Positions 21,023-30,853 of a stretch of DNA of 48,738 bases are shown piece by piece. Under the pieces are notes generated by a model. It saw nothing but the letters and a program-made list of their open reading frames with translations. It did not search any database and was not told the origin of the DNA. The first letter of the stretch is position 1. Every line of letters begins with the position of its first letter. The translations under genes and the position numbers were made by a program. Origin of the DNA: Pseudomonadota bacterium. Its GTDB lineage: Bacteria; Pseudomonadota; Alphaproteobacteria; Rhodospirillales; Magnetospirillaceae. Where the stretch lies: contig JAFAAW010000059.1 in the NCBI GenBank assembly GCA_023426365.1, positions 1-48,738 of the forward strand, given 5' to 3'.

Positions 21023-22015
21023 ATGGACAGCATCGGCATCGTTGGCGCGGGCGCATGGGGCACGGCGCTGGCGGCGACCGTCCGGCGGGCGGGCCGCACG
21101 GTGACGCTGTGGGCGCGCGAGCCGGAGCTGGCCGAGGCCATCAACACCACCCGGCGCAACACGCTGTACCTGCCCGACGTGGCGCTGGACGACGGCATCC
21201 GCGCCACCACCGACCTGGCCGAGGCGGCGGCGGCGAAGGCGGTGCTGCTGGTCACCCCGGCCCAGCATCTGGCCGCCACCTGCCGCGCGCTGGCGCCGGT
21301 GTGGCGCGCCGGGGTGCCGGCGGTGATCTGCGCCAAGGGCATCGAGCAATCCACCGGCCGGATGATGACCGAAGTGGTCGAACAGACGCTGCCCGGCGCG
21401 CCGGTGGCGGTGCTGTCCGGCCCGACCTTCGCCATCGAGGTGGCCCGCGGCCTGCCCACCGCCGTCACCCTGGCCTGTGCCGATGCCGAATTGGGCCAGT
21501 CGCTGGTCGAGGCCATCGGCACGCCCAGCTTCCGCCCCTATCTGGCCGACGACCTGGTGGGCGCCGAGATCGGCGGCGCGGTCAAGAACGTGCTGGCCAT
21601 CGCCTGCGGCATCGTCGAGGGCCGGGGCTTGGGCGACAACGCCCGCGCCGCCCTGATCACGCGCGGCATGGCCGAGCTGACCCGGCTGGCGGTGGCCAAG
21701 GGCGGCCGCGCCGAAACCCTGATGGGCCTGTCCGGGCTGGGCGACCTGATTCTGACCGCCTCCTCCACCCAGTCGCGCAACTACTCGCTGGGCTTCGCCC
21801 TGGGCGAGGGCCGCACGCTCGCCGCCATCCTGGCCGAGCGCCGGGCGGTGACCGAAGGGGTGTGGTCGGCCGGCGCGGTGGTCGCCATGGCCGGGAGCCT
21901 GGGCATCGAAATGCCCATCTGCGCCGCCGTGGACGCGGTGATCAACCGCCAGGCCGACCTGGACGACGTCATCCGCGCCCTGCTGAGCCGGCCGTTCCGC
22001 GCCGAAGGCGTCTGA
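21023..22015 (+). CDS. gpsA: NAD(P)-dependent glycerol-3-phosphate dehydrogenase
   Basis: Makes sn-glycerol 3-phosphate from dihydroxyacetone phosphate for phospholipid synthesis. About 330 residues. It shows the Rossmann motif GIVGAGAWGTALA, the conserved LSGPTFAIEVARGLPTAV, the catalytic-lysine region GGAVKNVLAIACGI and GLSGLGDLILT. ATG 21023 is favoured over ATG 21014 because AAGGA ends directly at 21013. It is followed by yciI and an EVE gene, a grouping seen in other alphaproteobacteria. Confidence 0.95.
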   Translation: MDSIGIVGAGAWGTALAATVRRAGRTVTLWAREPELAEAINTTRRNTLYLPDVALDDGIRATTDLAEAAAAKAVLLVTPAQHLAATCRALAPVWRAGVPAVICAKGIEQSTGRMMTEVVEQTLPGAPVAVLSGPTFAIEVARGLPTAVTLACADAELGQSLVEAIGTPSFRPYLADDLVGAEIGGAVKNVLAIACGIVEGRGLGDNARAALITRGMAELTRLAVAKGGRAETLMGLSGLGDLILTASSTQSRNYSLGFALGEGRTLAAILAERRAVTEGVWSAGAVVAMAGSLGIEMPICAAVDAVINRQADLDDVIRALLSRPFRAEGV

Positions 22016-22080
22016 CACGGATGGACACGGATGGACACGCAAGGGATTATCCGTGTTGATCCGTGTCCATCCGCGTCACC
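22014..22080. repeat. Hairpin-forming GGATGGACACGGATGG intergenic repeat
   Basis: The left arm has ACACGGATGGACACGGATGG (22016-22035); the right arm has ATCCGTGTTGATCCGTGTCC (22050-22069). The arms are largely complementary, so the RNA could fold into a long hairpin between gpsA and yciI. Related sequence occurs at the window start and around 34765-34894. It looks like a dispersed palindromic repeat family. Confidence 0.7.
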
Positions 22081-22100
22081 CCAAAACAGGGAGTCCCCCC

Positions 22101-22376
22101 ATGTTCGTCGTTCATTGCCAGGACAAGCCCGGCGCCCAGCAGGTCCGCCTCGACAACCGCGCCGCCCACCTGGAATACCTCAAGGCCAATATCGACCGCG
22201 TGGTGATGGCCGGCCCCGTCCAGACCGACGACCGCACCGGCATGGTCGGCAGCGTGCTGGTCCTGGATTTCGCCGAGCGCGCCGAGCTGGATGCGTTCCT
22301 TGCCGGGGACCCCTATGCCAAGGCCGGGCTGTTCGCCGCGGTGACCGTGCTGCCCTATAAGAAGGTGCTGCCGTGA
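22101..22376 (+). CDS. YciI family protein
   Basis: A 91-residue protein with the ferredoxin-like YciI fold. It begins MFVVHCQDKPGAQQVRLDNR and has the conserved His-Xaa-Xaa-Tyr region RAAHLEYLKAN, then GPVQTDDRTGMVGSVLVLDF and DPYAKAGLF. Biochemical role unknown. It sits between gpsA and an EVE-domain gene, and its stop overlaps the GTG start of the latter. Confidence 0.9.
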   Translation: MFVVHCQDKPGAQQVRLDNRAAHLEYLKANIDRVVMAGPVQTDDRTGMVGSVLVLDFAERAELDAFLAGDPYAKAGLFAAVTVLPYKKVLP

Positions 22377-22786
22377 GCTTCTGGCTGGTCAAGTCCGAGC
22401 CGGGCGCCTGGTCGTGGGACGATCAGGTGCGCGACGAGGTGACCGCCTGGACCGGCGTCCGCAATTACCAGGCCTCGAACTTTCTCAAGGCCATGAAACT
22501 GGGCGATCTGTGCTTCTTCTACCACTCGGTCGAGGAAAAGCGGATCGTCGGCGTCGTCGAGGTGGTGCGCGAGGCCTATCCAGACCCCACCGCCGAAGAC
22601 CCGCGCTGGGTCTGCGTGGACGTGCGGGCGGTGCGCCCGGTGCCGCGCCCGGTCAGCCTGGCCGACATCAAGGCCGCCCCCGAACTGGCCGATATCGCCC
22701 TGATCCGCCAGTCCCGCCTGTCGGTCATGCCCATCGAGCCTGCGCACTGGCAGTTGATCGGCCGCATGGCCGGTCTCGCGGAATAG
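22373..22786 (+). CDS. EVE domain-containing protein
   Basis: A 137-residue single EVE domain of the PUA-like superfamily (thymocyte nuclear protein 1-like). It begins MSFWLVKSEPGAWSWDD and has TAWTGVRNYQASNFLKAMK, LGDLCFFYHS and GVVEVVREAYPDP, the aromatic cage region typical of binders of modified bases such as 5-methylcytosine. GTG start, overlapping the yciI stop as GTGA. The ligand in this organism is not known. Confidence 0.93.
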   Translation: MSFWLVKSEPGAWSWDDQVRDEVTAWTGVRNYQASNFLKAMKLGDLCFFYHSVEEKRIVGVVEVVREAYPDPTAEDPRWVCVDVRAVRPVPRPVSLADIKAAPELADIALIRQSRLSVMPIEPAHWQLIGRMAGLAE

Positions 22787-22850
22787 ATCGCCGCCGCCAG
22801 CGATCCATGGCATCCTGGGCGGCCCCCGCTCCCGCCCAGGAGATGCCCTT

Positions 22851-23204
22851 TTGCCCGACCTGATCCTGTGCGCCCTGTCCGACCTCGACGCCACCGGCGC
22901 CAAGGGACCCATCCCCGCCCCCTATCGCGGCGAGACGGTCGGCGTATTCGTCGTCCGCCAGGGCGAGGTGGTGCGCGCCTATGTGGATTCCTGCCCACAC
23001 GCCTTTGCGCCGCTGGAGATGGAACCCGACCGCTTCCTGGACCTGAGCGGCACCTACGTGCTGTGCACCATGCACGGGGCGCATTTCGATGTGGCCAGCG
23101 GCGAATGCGCCATGGGGCCGTGCCGGGGCCGCAGCCTTACCGCCTATCCCATTCGCATCCATAACGGAAAGGTCATCGCGGACACCCGGCCGTTCGGGGT
23201 ATGA
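22851..23204 (+). CDS. Rieske [2Fe-2S] ferredoxin-like protein
   Basis: A 117-residue small Rieske protein. Cluster ligands are Cys48-Xaa-His50 (DSCPHAFAPLE) and Cys72-Xaa2-His75 (LCTMHGAHFD). No signal or membrane segment, so it is likely a soluble electron carrier of the NirD/dioxygenase-ferredoxin type. The TTG start at 22851 is supported by AGGAG at 22838-22842. An ATG at 22843 is in another frame. No oxygenase gene is adjacent, so the redox partner is unknown. Confidence 0.88.
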   Translation: MPDLILCALSDLDATGAKGPIPAPYRGETVGVFVVRQGEVVRAYVDSCPHAFAPLEMEPDRFLDLSGTYVLCTMHGAHFDVASGECAMGPCRGRSLTAYPIRIHNGKVIADTRPFGV

Positions 23205-23220
23205 ATGAAGGCCGAGCCGC

Positions 23221-23255
23221 TCTTGCGCAATAGATCAAGAGCTTTCGTTGCGCAG
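23221..23255 (+). promoter_or_regulatory. Repeated TTGCGCA motif in the acs leader
   Basis: The palindrome TTGCGCAA (23223-23230) recurs as TTGCGCAG (23248-23255), 25 bases apart, about 120 bases before the acs start. CTCTTG and CAAGAG also form an inverted repeat around it. This could be an operator for a short-chain acyl-CoA-responsive regulator of acetate metabolism; that is inference. Confidence 0.35.
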
Positions 23256-23372
23256 CAGGGTTGAGTCAGACGCAGAACTTGACCATACTTGCCGGCGCAA
23301 TTCGGGGAAACGCACCTGCGCCCGCTTTAAAGGGACGTGGGGCAAAACCAAGAAAGTGGGAGACAACAAGAA

Positions 23373-25310
<1,938 letters not shown>

Positions 25311-25338
25311 TCGACCGCACAGGTCTGGTATAAGGAAG

Positions 25339-25375
25339 GGGCCCGCTCGCTCGCGCGACGGGCCCTGACCTTTTT
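25339..25375 (+). terminator. Rho-independent terminator of acs
   Basis: GGGCCCG (25339-25345) pairs with CGGGCCC (25359-25365), and TTTTT follows at 25371-25375. It starts 28 bases after the acs stop. Confidence 0.75.
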
Positions 25376-25446
25376 GCGCCGGCGCCGCATGCCGGCGCCG
25401 AGCCGCCCGCCCATGGTGCCGGCGGGGAACAAGCGAGGAGACCCGC

Positions 25447-26256
25447 GTGATCGCCGAGACCCTGGGCGTGTTCGCCGGTGGCTATGCCCTGTTGCTGGGC
25501 GGATTGGCCGTGTTCCAGCGCGACATGATCTATCACCCGGGCGACAGCCTGCCATCGCCCGAACAGGCCGGCGTGCCCGAGATGGTGCCGGTGCCGGTGC
25601 GCACCACCGACAATCTGGTGCTGACGGGCTGGTATGCGCCGCCCGAACGGCGCCGCCGCCCCACCGTCGTCTATTGCCACGGCAACGCCCGCACCCTGGC
25701 CCAACGCGCCCACAAGGCCCGCCTGCTGCTGGATGCCGGTTTCGGCGTCTTCCTGGTCGGCTATCGCGGCTATGGCGGCAATCCCGGCCGCCCCACCGAA
25801 CAGGGCCTTTATGCCGACACCCGCGCGGTGATCGGCTGGCTGCTGGGCCGCGAAGTGCCCCTGGAGCGGCTGGTGCTGTACGGCGAATCGCTGGGCACCG
25901 GCGTCGCCACCCAGATGGCGGTGGAACAGCCCGACATCGCCGCCCTGGTGCTGGAGGCGCCGTTCACCCGTCTGTGCGATTTGGCGCCGGCCTATGTGCT
26001 GCCCGGCTTCGCGCCCATGGTGCTGCTGGACCAGTACGATTCCATCGGCAAGATCGGCGGCGTGCGCGCCCCCATCCTGGTCGTGCACGGCGAACATGAC
26101 GGGGTGGTGCCGGTCGCCATGGGCCGCCAGATCCTGGGCGCCGCCACCAGCACCGCCGAGGGCGTGTTCCTGGCCGAGGCCGGCCACAACAATCTGTGGG
26201 AACACGGCGCCGACGAGACGGTGGTGGGCTTTCTGGAACGCCTGCGCGCCGGCTGA
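25447..26256 (+). CDS. Alpha/beta hydrolase (Bem46-like)
   Basis: A 269-residue hydrolase. The N-terminal hydrophobic segment (LGVFAGGYALLLGGLAVF) may anchor it to the inner membrane. Catalytic parts are the oxyanion region YCHGNARTLAQR, the nucleophile elbow GESLGTG, the acid in VVHGEHDGVVPV and the histidine in EAGHNN. This is the layout of Bem46/ABHD13-type hydrolases; the substrate is unknown. GTG start at 25447 with GAGGAGA upstream. Confidence 0.9.
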   Translation: MIAETLGVFAGGYALLLGGLAVFQRDMIYHPGDSLPSPEQAGVPEMVPVPVRTTDNLVLTGWYAPPERRRRPTVVYCHGNARTLAQRAHKARLLLDAGFGVFLVGYRGYGGNPGRPTEQGLYADTRAVIGWLLGREVPLERLVLYGESLGTGVATQMAVEQPDIAALVLEAPFTRLCDLAPAYVLPGFAPMVLLDQYDSIGKIGGVRAPILVVHGEHDGVVPVAMGRQILGAATSTAEGVFLAEAGHNNLWEHGADETVVGFLERLRAG

Positions 26257-26294
26257 GGCGCGGCCCGACCGCAACTGGCGCGGCCACAAACGCT

Positions 26295-26318
26295 AAAGGC
26301 GCCCCGAGGGGCGCCTTT
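26295..26318. terminator. Bidirectional terminator between the hydrolase and ffs
   Basis: AAAGGCGCCCCG and AGGGGCGCCTTT form an almost perfect palindrome with A- and T-runs on both sides. It can therefore end the hydrolase transcript on the plus strand and the SRP RNA on the minus strand. Confidence 0.8.
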
Positions 26319-26324
26319 GTGCGA

Positions 26325-26422
26325 GGTGGGAGACCGGACACGACCCGAACCGGAATCGTTACGGCTGCTTCCTTCCGGACCTGACCGGGTTGGCGACGGG
26401 TTCGTCCGCGCCGATCTCCCGC
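26325..26422 (-). ncRNA. ffs: Bacterial small signal recognition particle RNA (4.5S RNA)
   Basis: The plus strand carries GGCTGCTTCCTTCCGGACCT followed by GACC. Read on the minus strand this is the invariant SRP domain IV hairpin with GGTCAGGTCCGGAAGGAAGC. The ends GCGGGAGAT and GTCTCCCAC pair to close the rod. The RNA binds Ffh to target membrane proteins. Ends are estimated from the closing helix and may be off by a few bases. The strong terminator at 26295-26318 lies just downstream. Confidence 0.93.
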
Positions 26423-26477
26423 CCGGAATATCGGGGGAGTCGGCACCGGATGCAAGTGGATTCGGCGCCACGCGGCC

Positions 26478-27029
26478 CTATTGGTCGGGAACCCACATCA
26501 GGCTGGCGCCGTCGCCGCTGCACAGATCGGACAGCTTGGCCGCCGACAGCCGGGTCGGCAGGGTGCCGTTGACGATGATGGTGCCGCTGCGGGCCAGCCG
26601 CCACCCCACCTGCACGCAGGCGCGCGACGGCACCCCCTCGGCCACCACGTTGAGCCGGCCGTTGGCCTGGACCACCGACAGCGCGCCGCCGAAGGCGTGG
26701 GTGGGGACCACCGTGCCCTGGGCCGCCGCCTCCATCTGGGCCTGCAATTGCACCCCGGGATCGACCGCCGGTTCGCCGCCGCCCACCAGCCACCACAGGC
26801 CGGCGGCCGACACGGCCGCCAGCGCCAGGGCGCCCGCCACCAGGCCGCGCCGGGCGGGATGGCGGTCCGGCGCGTGGTGATGCGGCGCCTGATGGTGCGG
26901 CGAATGGTGGTGCGACGGCGCCGCCTTGTGCGGAGCGGGCTTGCCGTGCGGCCCCTTGGCCGCGCCGTCCGTGTGCTGCGCCTTGGCCGCGTGTGCCGCC
27001 CCGGGCGCCAATGTGATGGTTCTCGTCAT
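26478..27029 (-). CDS. Membrane-anchored protein with His-rich N-terminus
   Basis: A 183-residue protein that I do not recognise. Residues ~12-58 are rich in His, Pro, Lys and Ala (SHHHSPHHQAPHHHAPDRH). One transmembrane segment follows (GLVAGALALAAVSAAGLWWL), then a C-terminal domain of about 95 residues with two cysteines (RACVQVGWRL and SDLCSGDG). The topology looks like a cytoplasmic His-rich tail and a periplasmic domain. The C-terminal part vaguely resembles pilin-like PilS domains, with low confidence. The start is supported by GGGGAGG seven bases before ATG 27029. The frame stays open beyond it but only as antisense of mutL. Confidence 0.75.
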   Translation of the reverse strand: MTRTITLAPGAAHAAKAQHTDGAAKGPHGKPAPHKAAPSHHHSPHHQAPHHHAPDRHPARRGLVAGALALAAVSAAGLWWLVGGGEPAVDPGVQLQAQMEAAAQGTVVPTHAFGGALSVVQANGRLNVVAEGVPSRACVQVGWRLARSGTIIVNGTLPTRLSAAKLSDLCSGDGASLMWVPDQ

Positions 27030-27134
27030 GGGACGCCTCCCCGGTCCCGATGCCTGTGCGCAACTATAGCGTAAAAAAGGTGAATCAGGAATGAATCTTG
27101 GCGCCGCCCCCCGCCAGCGGCTAGAGTCCGCGCC

Positions 27135-29000
27135 ATGCCCATTCGCCTGCTCCCCCCCACCCTGGTCAACCAGATCGCCGCCGGCGAGGTGGTCGAACGC
27201 CCCGCCTCGGCCGTCAAGGAACTGGTGGAGAACGCGCTCGATGCCGGCGCCGGCCGCATCGACGTGGTGCTGGTGGAGGGCGGCCAGGCGCTGATCGCGG
27301 TCACCGACGACGGCTGCGGCATGGGACCGGACCAGTTGATGCTGGCGGTGGAACGCCACGCGACCTCGAAACTGCCCGACGACGATCTGGTGCATATCCG
27401 CCATCTGGGCTTCCGTGGCGAGGCGCTGCCCTCCATCGGCTCGGTGGCGCGGCTGACGCTGACCTCGCGGCCCAAGGGCGCCGACACCGCCTGGAGCCTG
27501 AGCGTCGAGGGCGGCGCCAAGGGCGAGCCGCAGCCCGCCGCCCACCCGCCCGGCACCCGGGTCGAGGTGCGCGACCTGTTCTATGCCACCCCGGCGCGGC
27601 TGAAATTCCTGAAGGCCCCGCGCACCGAGCTGAGCCACGCCGCCGACACCCTGGAACGGCTGGCCATGGCCCACCCGCAGGTGGCGTTCTCGCTGTCCGA
27701 CGGCACCCGCTCGGTGCTCAAGCTGTCCGCCCAGCGCGGCGAACGGGCGGGCGCGCTGCTGGCGCGGCTGGCCGCCATTATCGGCCGCGATTTCGAGCAC
27801 AACGCCGTCAAGCTGGAGGCGGAACGCGACGGCGTGCGGCTGACCGGCTGGGCCGGCCTGCCTACCTTCAACAAAGGCACCAGCGCCTATCAATACCTGT
27901 TCGTCAACGGCCGCCCGGTCAAGGACCGCCTGGTGATCGGGGCGGTCAAGGGCGCCTATCAGGACGTGCTCAGCCACGACCGCCACCCGGTGGTGGCGCT
28001 GTTCCTGGACCTCGACCCCGAGACGGTGGACGTCAACGTCCACCCCGCCAAGGCCGAGGTGCGCTTCCGCGATTCCGGGCTGGTGCGCGGGCTGATCGTG
28101 TCGGCCATCCGCCACGCCCTGGCCGAGGCCGGCCACCGCGCCTCCTCCACCCTAGGCGTCGCCGCCCTGGGCGCGCTGGGCGCCCATGCCGCGCCGCCCC
28201 GCCCGGCCGCCCAGTACCAGTGGCAGCCGTCGGCGCCGCGCCCCGGCTTTGCCCAGGTGCAGCAGGCGGCCGCCGCCTTCGCCCCGCCCATGGGACTGTC
28301 GGAACACCTGCCCGGCCCGGCGCCGTCGAACCCGTCCCTGTCGAACCCGTCCCTGCCGAACCTGTCGCTGCCCCCGGGCGCCGCGGCCGAACAGACCCCG
28401 GCCGAAATGCCCGAGCTGGACCACCCGCTGGGGGCGGCGCGCGCGCAAGTCCACGACACCTACATCCTTGCCGAGACCCGCGACGGGCTGGTCATCGTCG
28501 ATCAGCACGCCGCCCACGAGCGTCTGGTGCTGGAGCGCATGAAAGCCGCCATGGCGGCCGGGCCGGTCAAGACCCAGGCCCTGCTGCTGCCCGAGGTGGT
28601 GGACCTGGGCGAGGCGGGCGCCGCCCGCATCGACGCCGCCGCCGGCCATCTGGCCGAGATGGGGCTGGTGGTGGAGCCGTTCGGTAACGGCGCCGTGGTG
28701 GTGCGCGAGGTGCCGGCGCTGCTGGGCGATTGCGACGTCCAGGGTCTGGTGCGCGACCTGGCCGACGATCTGGCCGAATGGGGCGAGGCGCTGGCGCTCA
28801 AGGACAAGCTCGGCAACATCTGCGCCACCCTGGCCTGTCACGGCAGCGTGCGGTCCGGCCGCCGGCTGTCCATCGCCGAGATGAACGCGCTGTTGCGCCA
28901 GATGGAGGCGACGCCGCTGTCGGGCCAGTGCAACCACGGCCGCCCCACCCATGTGTCGCTGCGGCTGTCGGACGTGGAAAAGCTGTTCGGCCGGCGCTGA
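27135..29000 (+). CDS. mutL: DNA mismatch repair protein MutL
   Basis: The mismatch-repair mediator (621 residues). The GHKL ATPase is clear: LVNQIAAGEVVERPASAVKE, ENALDAGAG, TDDGCGM, HATSKL and GFRGEALPSI. The transducer region includes YLFVNGRPVKDRLV and DVNVHPAKAEVRF. A low-complexity linker (about residues 345-430) holds three 15-base direct repeats at 28326-28370 that encode an SNPSL-like unit. The C-terminal dimerisation domain ends with ACHGSVRSGRRL and CNHGRPTHVSL. No DQHA(X)2E(X)4E endonuclease motif is complete: DQHAAHERLVLERMK is present in similar form, so nicking activity is uncertain. Confidence 0.96.
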   Translation: MPIRLLPPTLVNQIAAGEVVERPASAVKELVENALDAGAGRIDVVLVEGGQALIAVTDDGCGMGPDQLMLAVERHATSKLPDDDLVHIRHLGFRGEALPSIGSVARLTLTSRPKGADTAWSLSVEGGAKGEPQPAAHPPGTRVEVRDLFYATPARLKFLKAPRTELSHAADTLERLAMAHPQVAFSLSDGTRSVLKLSAQRGERAGALLARLAAIIGRDFEHNAVKLEAERDGVRLTGWAGLPTFNKGTSAYQYLFVNGRPVKDRLVIGAVKGAYQDVLSHDRHPVVALFLDLDPETVDVNVHPAKAEVRFRDSGLVRGLIVSAIRHALAEAGHRASSTLGVAALGALGAHAAPPRPAAQYQWQPSAPRPGFAQVQQAAAAFAPPMGLSEHLPGPAPSNPSLSNPSLPNLSLPPGAAAEQTPAEMPELDHPLGAARAQVHDTYILAETRDGLVIVDQHAAHERLVLERMKAAMAAGPVKTQALLLPEVVDLGEAGAARIDAAAGHLAEMGLVVEPFGNGAVVVREVPALLGDCDVQGLVRDLADDLAEWGEALALKDKLGNICATLACHGSVRSGRRLSIAEMNALLRQMEATPLSGQCNHGRPTHVSLRLSDVEKLFGRR

Positions 29001-29173
29001 TGCCAAACCGTCTAAACCCACAGGCGCAATAGACAGCGGTTTTGCCAGCCCCCACCTACCACCCATGCCGGTGACATCCATCGGGCATGCGGAGAAGAGG
29101 CTTGCCGCACCGCGGCAAACGCGCCATTGTCCGGCCCTCGTTTTTTCCGGATCACGCAAGAGGGAGTATGGCC

Positions 29174-29527
29174 ATGCGCACACTGCTGACCGTGTTGGGC
29201 GGTCTCGGGGTGCTGGGGGTCGGCGTGTGGCTGTCGCCCGCACCGGCCCGCGCGGTGGCCCCCTCCGCCGAGGCCGGCGCCGAACTGGCCGCGCGCTGGT
29301 GCGCCGCCTGCCACGTGGTGTCGCAATCGGGGGCGGGCACCGACGCAGCACCCAGCTTTGCCGACATCGCCAAACGCCGCACCAACGCGGAAATCCGCGC
29401 CTTCCTGGCCCAGCCCCACGCCAAGCCCATGCGCGGCTTCACCCTGACCACCCGCGAGATCGAGGACGTGGCCGCCTATATCGACACGCTGGAGCCGAAG
29501 GCCGAACGCCCCGGCGGCGGGCGCTGA
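29174..29527 (+). CDS. Small c-type cytochrome
   Basis: A 117-residue exported monoheme cytochrome. The signal peptide runs MRTLLTVLGGLGVLGVGVWL with cleavage near PARA. Heme attaches at Cys43 and Cys46 of CAACH, with His47 as proximal ligand and probably Met86 (AKPMRGF) as distal ligand. ATG 29174 is preferred to ATG 29168 because GGGAG would be too close to the latter. Likely a periplasmic electron carrier; the partners are not evident. Confidence 0.88.
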   Translation: MRTLLTVLGGLGVLGVGVWLSPAPARAVAPSAEAGAELAARWCAACHVVSQSGAGTDAAPSFADIAKRRTNAEIRAFLAQPHAKPMRGFTLTTREIEDVAAYIDTLEPKAERPGGGR

Positions 29528-29546
29528 CCGCCGGCGGCCCCGGGAC

Positions 29547-29831
29547 GTGACCAAGACACCTGCGATGCCCCAGACCCCGAACACCCCCAAGACCCGCCGC
29601 CGGCTGCCCGCGCGCGCCGCCGCCATCCTGACCCCGCTGATCCTGTCGGTGATGATGACCTTCGTCGTTTCGGCGATCTCCACCGTGCACAGCGTCGGGC
29701 TGATTCCCGACCTCCACCGGCTGTGGCTGAGCGCCTGGGCCATGTCGTGGCTGGTCGCCTTTCCCACCCTGCTGCTGATCCTGCCGGTGGTGCGGCGCAT
29801 CGTCGCCCTGCTGGTGGAGCCGGCGTCCTGA
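29547..29831 (+). CDS. DUF2798 family membrane protein
   Basis: A 94-residue protein with two transmembrane helices (ILTPLILSVMMTFVVSAIST and WLVAFPTLLLILPVVRRIV). The central motif WLSAWAMSWLVAFP matches the DUF2798 family. Function unknown. GTG 29547 is possible; ATG 29565 would remove six residues. It follows the cytochrome gene by 19 bases. Confidence 0.8.
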   Translation: MTKTPAMPQTPNTPKTRRRLPARAAAILTPLILSVMMTFVVSAISTVHSVGLIPDLHRLWLSAWAMSWLVAFPTLLLILPVVRRIVALLVEPAS

Positions 29832-29980
29832 CGCGGCAGGCGGAGCGGCGGCGGCCCATGCTGCCAGCGCGCATGAATCTCGGCCGCTAACGCGTTGATG
29901 CGATTCCCGCTTGACGGCTGGCGCGGGCACACCTATAAACGCGCCTTCGATTTCTGAACACTTCTCGGAACAGGTTTACC

Positions 29981-30253
29981 ATGGCTCATCACAACTCTGC
30001 CAAGAAGCGCATTCGCCAGACCGAGCGCCGTACCGAGGTCAACCGCGCCCGCGTCAGCCGCATCCGCACCTTCGTCAAGAAGGTCGAGCTGGCGATCGCT
30101 TCCGGCAATGCCGAGGAGGCCAAGGCCGCCTTCCTGGCCGCCGAGCCGGAGCTGGTGAAGGGCGCCCAGGCCGGCGTTCTGCACAAGAACACCGCTTCGC
30201 GCAAGGTTTCGCGCCTGGCCGCCCGCGTCAAGGACATGAAGCCGCTGGCCTAA
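29981..30253 (+). CDS. rpsT: 30S ribosomal protein S20
   Basis: A 90-residue basic protein that binds 16S rRNA. It begins MAHHNSAKKRIRQTERRTEV and has the typical HKNTASRKVSRLAARVK C-terminus. rpsT upstream of dnaA is a common alphaproteobacterial order. A strong terminator follows at 30284. Confidence 0.97.
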   Translation: MAHHNSAKKRIRQTERRTEVNRARVSRIRTFVKKVELAIASGNAEEAKAAFLAAEPELVKGAQAGVLHKNTASRKVSRLAARVKDMKPLA

Positions 30254-30283
30254 GCGCCAAACGCCGATATCCGAGGATTATTC

Positions 30284-30319
30284 AGGGGCCGCGCCCATGG
30301 CGCGGCCCCTGTCTTTTTT
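30284..30319 (+). terminator. Rho-independent terminator of rpsT
   Basis: AGGGGCCGCG (30284-30293) pairs perfectly with CGCGGCCCCT (30301-30310) and is followed by GTCTTTTTT. It isolates rpsT from the dnaA leader. Confidence 0.9.
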
Positions 30320-30853
30320 GTCGTACATTTTATCGGCAAACAATGGCGGTTTTCCCAGCTTTTGCGGACTCTCCACGGATTCCGCGGCCTGTGGAAAAGC
30401 AAGGGAAAAATTTTCGCCGTTCCCGTTCCGGTCCTGTTGCGAGTCAGCAACCTCATCGCTAGAGTCGCACACCTTGCGGGTCGAAATGTAGTTATCCTGA
30501 CGCACAATACTTCTAAAAGACAAAGTATATGGGCCAAGGATGGACATTCACCGCATATATAGTTGCACCTTGATTCATAGGTTACTCAGACCCTGGCCGA
30601 TAGGATTGACCACAATTCGCGGCCTTGGAACGTGTATTGAAAAGGGCAGGCCGCGCGGCCGGGCCACGGATGGTATTGGGGACCATTCGCCCCGACCGGT
30701 ACGGAACGGAGCCGCAAGGCTTTTTTCTTTGGCCGCCCTGCCAGCGAGGGGGAATGCCGCCGCGCCGTCGCACCATCGCCGGCACGGGACGCATGCCGCC
30801 CGCGCAGTTCGACGGGGTACGGGTGGCGAGTTGGTAGATTTCGGGGACGAACA
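30320..30853 (+). promoter_or_regulatory. 534-base AT-richer dnaA leader, possible replication-origin signals
   Basis: No gene is supported here. The stretch is visibly more AT-rich than its surroundings, with AAAATTTT, a run around 30500-30560 and several DnaA-box-like words: TGTGGAAAA at 30390-30398 (reverse of TTTTCCACA, one mismatch to TTATCCACA), TTATCGGCA near 30332 and TTATCCTGA near 30492. It could be the dnaA promoter region with autoregulatory boxes or a replication origin. Many alphaproteobacterial origins lie elsewhere, so the origin idea is weak. Confidence 0.35.

Noticed and set aside
27030..28136. Extension of the His-rich membrane gene upstream through mutL
   Set aside because: The frame is open but antisense to mutL, and a strong Shine-Dalgarno supports the start at 27029.
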